Origin: an uncultured Lachnospiraceae bacterium
Lineage (GTDB): Bacteria > Bacillota > Clostridia > Lachnospirales > Lachnospiraceae
NCBI GenBank assembly: GCA_947574135.1
Contig: CANPIM010000032.1
Coordinates: forward strand, 1-39,600
Reading direction: 5' to 3'
Length of the DNA stretch: 39,600 bases
Shown: positions 39,595 through 39,600 of the stretch, in pieces
How positions within the stretch are numbered: the first letter of the stretch is position 1
Layout of the letters: each line of letters opens with the position of its first letter
Translations under genes and position numbers: made by a program
The notes under the pieces: model-generated
The model's input: the letters and a program-made list of their open reading frames with translations, nothing else
Told to the model about the DNA's origin: nothing
The model's database searches: none

Positions 39595-39600
39595 CTGTCA

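Overview
The window reads as chromosome of an anaerobic, endospore-forming Firmicute, most likely a Lachnospiraceae (class Clostridia) gut bacterium. The grounds are spoIIID, a SPOCS/LysM spore-type protein, an oxygen-reducing flavodiiron protein, an Fe-S aldo/keto reductase of the anaerobe type, the DUF4250 and DUF1934 families, AGGAGG ribosome sites and frequent GTG/TTG starts. The placement comes from gene content only. There are 39 supported protein genes. I see no rRNA, tRNA, CRISPR array, insertion sequence or prophage gene.

Region 1 (1-13.4 kb, almost all plus strand): the 5' end of a DUF4250 gene, a polysaccharide deacetylase, an AraC regulator with a GH36 alpha-galactosidase and a coupled YczE-type membrane protein, a DUF4253 protein coupled to a class-I amidotransferase-like hydrolase, a convergent GNAT acetyltransferase, an ACT protein overlapping an AraC/effector-domain regulator, two MATE exporters, an amidohydrolase, and a sigma-70-like protein that stops before region 4.

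Region 2 (13.4-24 kb, mostly minus): a Gfo/Idh/MocA oxidoreductase, a MarR-TauE/SafE pair with a palindromic operator region, a small TPR protein, an alanine:cation symporter divergent from its likely LysR regulator, and a compact run malQ-plsC-ddl-murF joining glycogen/maltodextrin use, phospholipid synthesis and peptidoglycan precursor synthesis.

Region 3 (24-34.2 kb, mostly plus): a PrcB_C lipoprotein, the SPOCS/LysM protein with a sporulation-type promoter candidate, ispE-gntR, an orphan membrane protein, murI, a DUF1934 protein, a convergent orphan membrane protein, cardiolipin synthase whose last 37 bp are repeated in tandem after its stop, a trigger-factor-like foldase lipoprotein and an Fe-S aldo/keto reductase. 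The theme is envelope building (murI, murF, ddl, cls, plsC, pda).

Region 4 (34.2-39.6 kb): a 774-bp gene-free stretch with at least four strong inverted repeats (candidate structured RNA), a LysR gene behind a near-consensus promoter with a 14-bp palindrome over its -10, a convergent flavodiiron protein, spoIIID behind a sigma-E-like promoter, a gene-poor 444-bp leader with a degenerate 24-bp repeat, and guaA, whose 3' end lies 49 bp from the window edge.

The best candidates for something undescribed are the structured intergenic region at 34.2-34.73 kb, the region-4-less sigma-like protein at 12.67-13.42 kb, and the 37-bp minisatellite formed from the end of the cardiolipin synthase gene.
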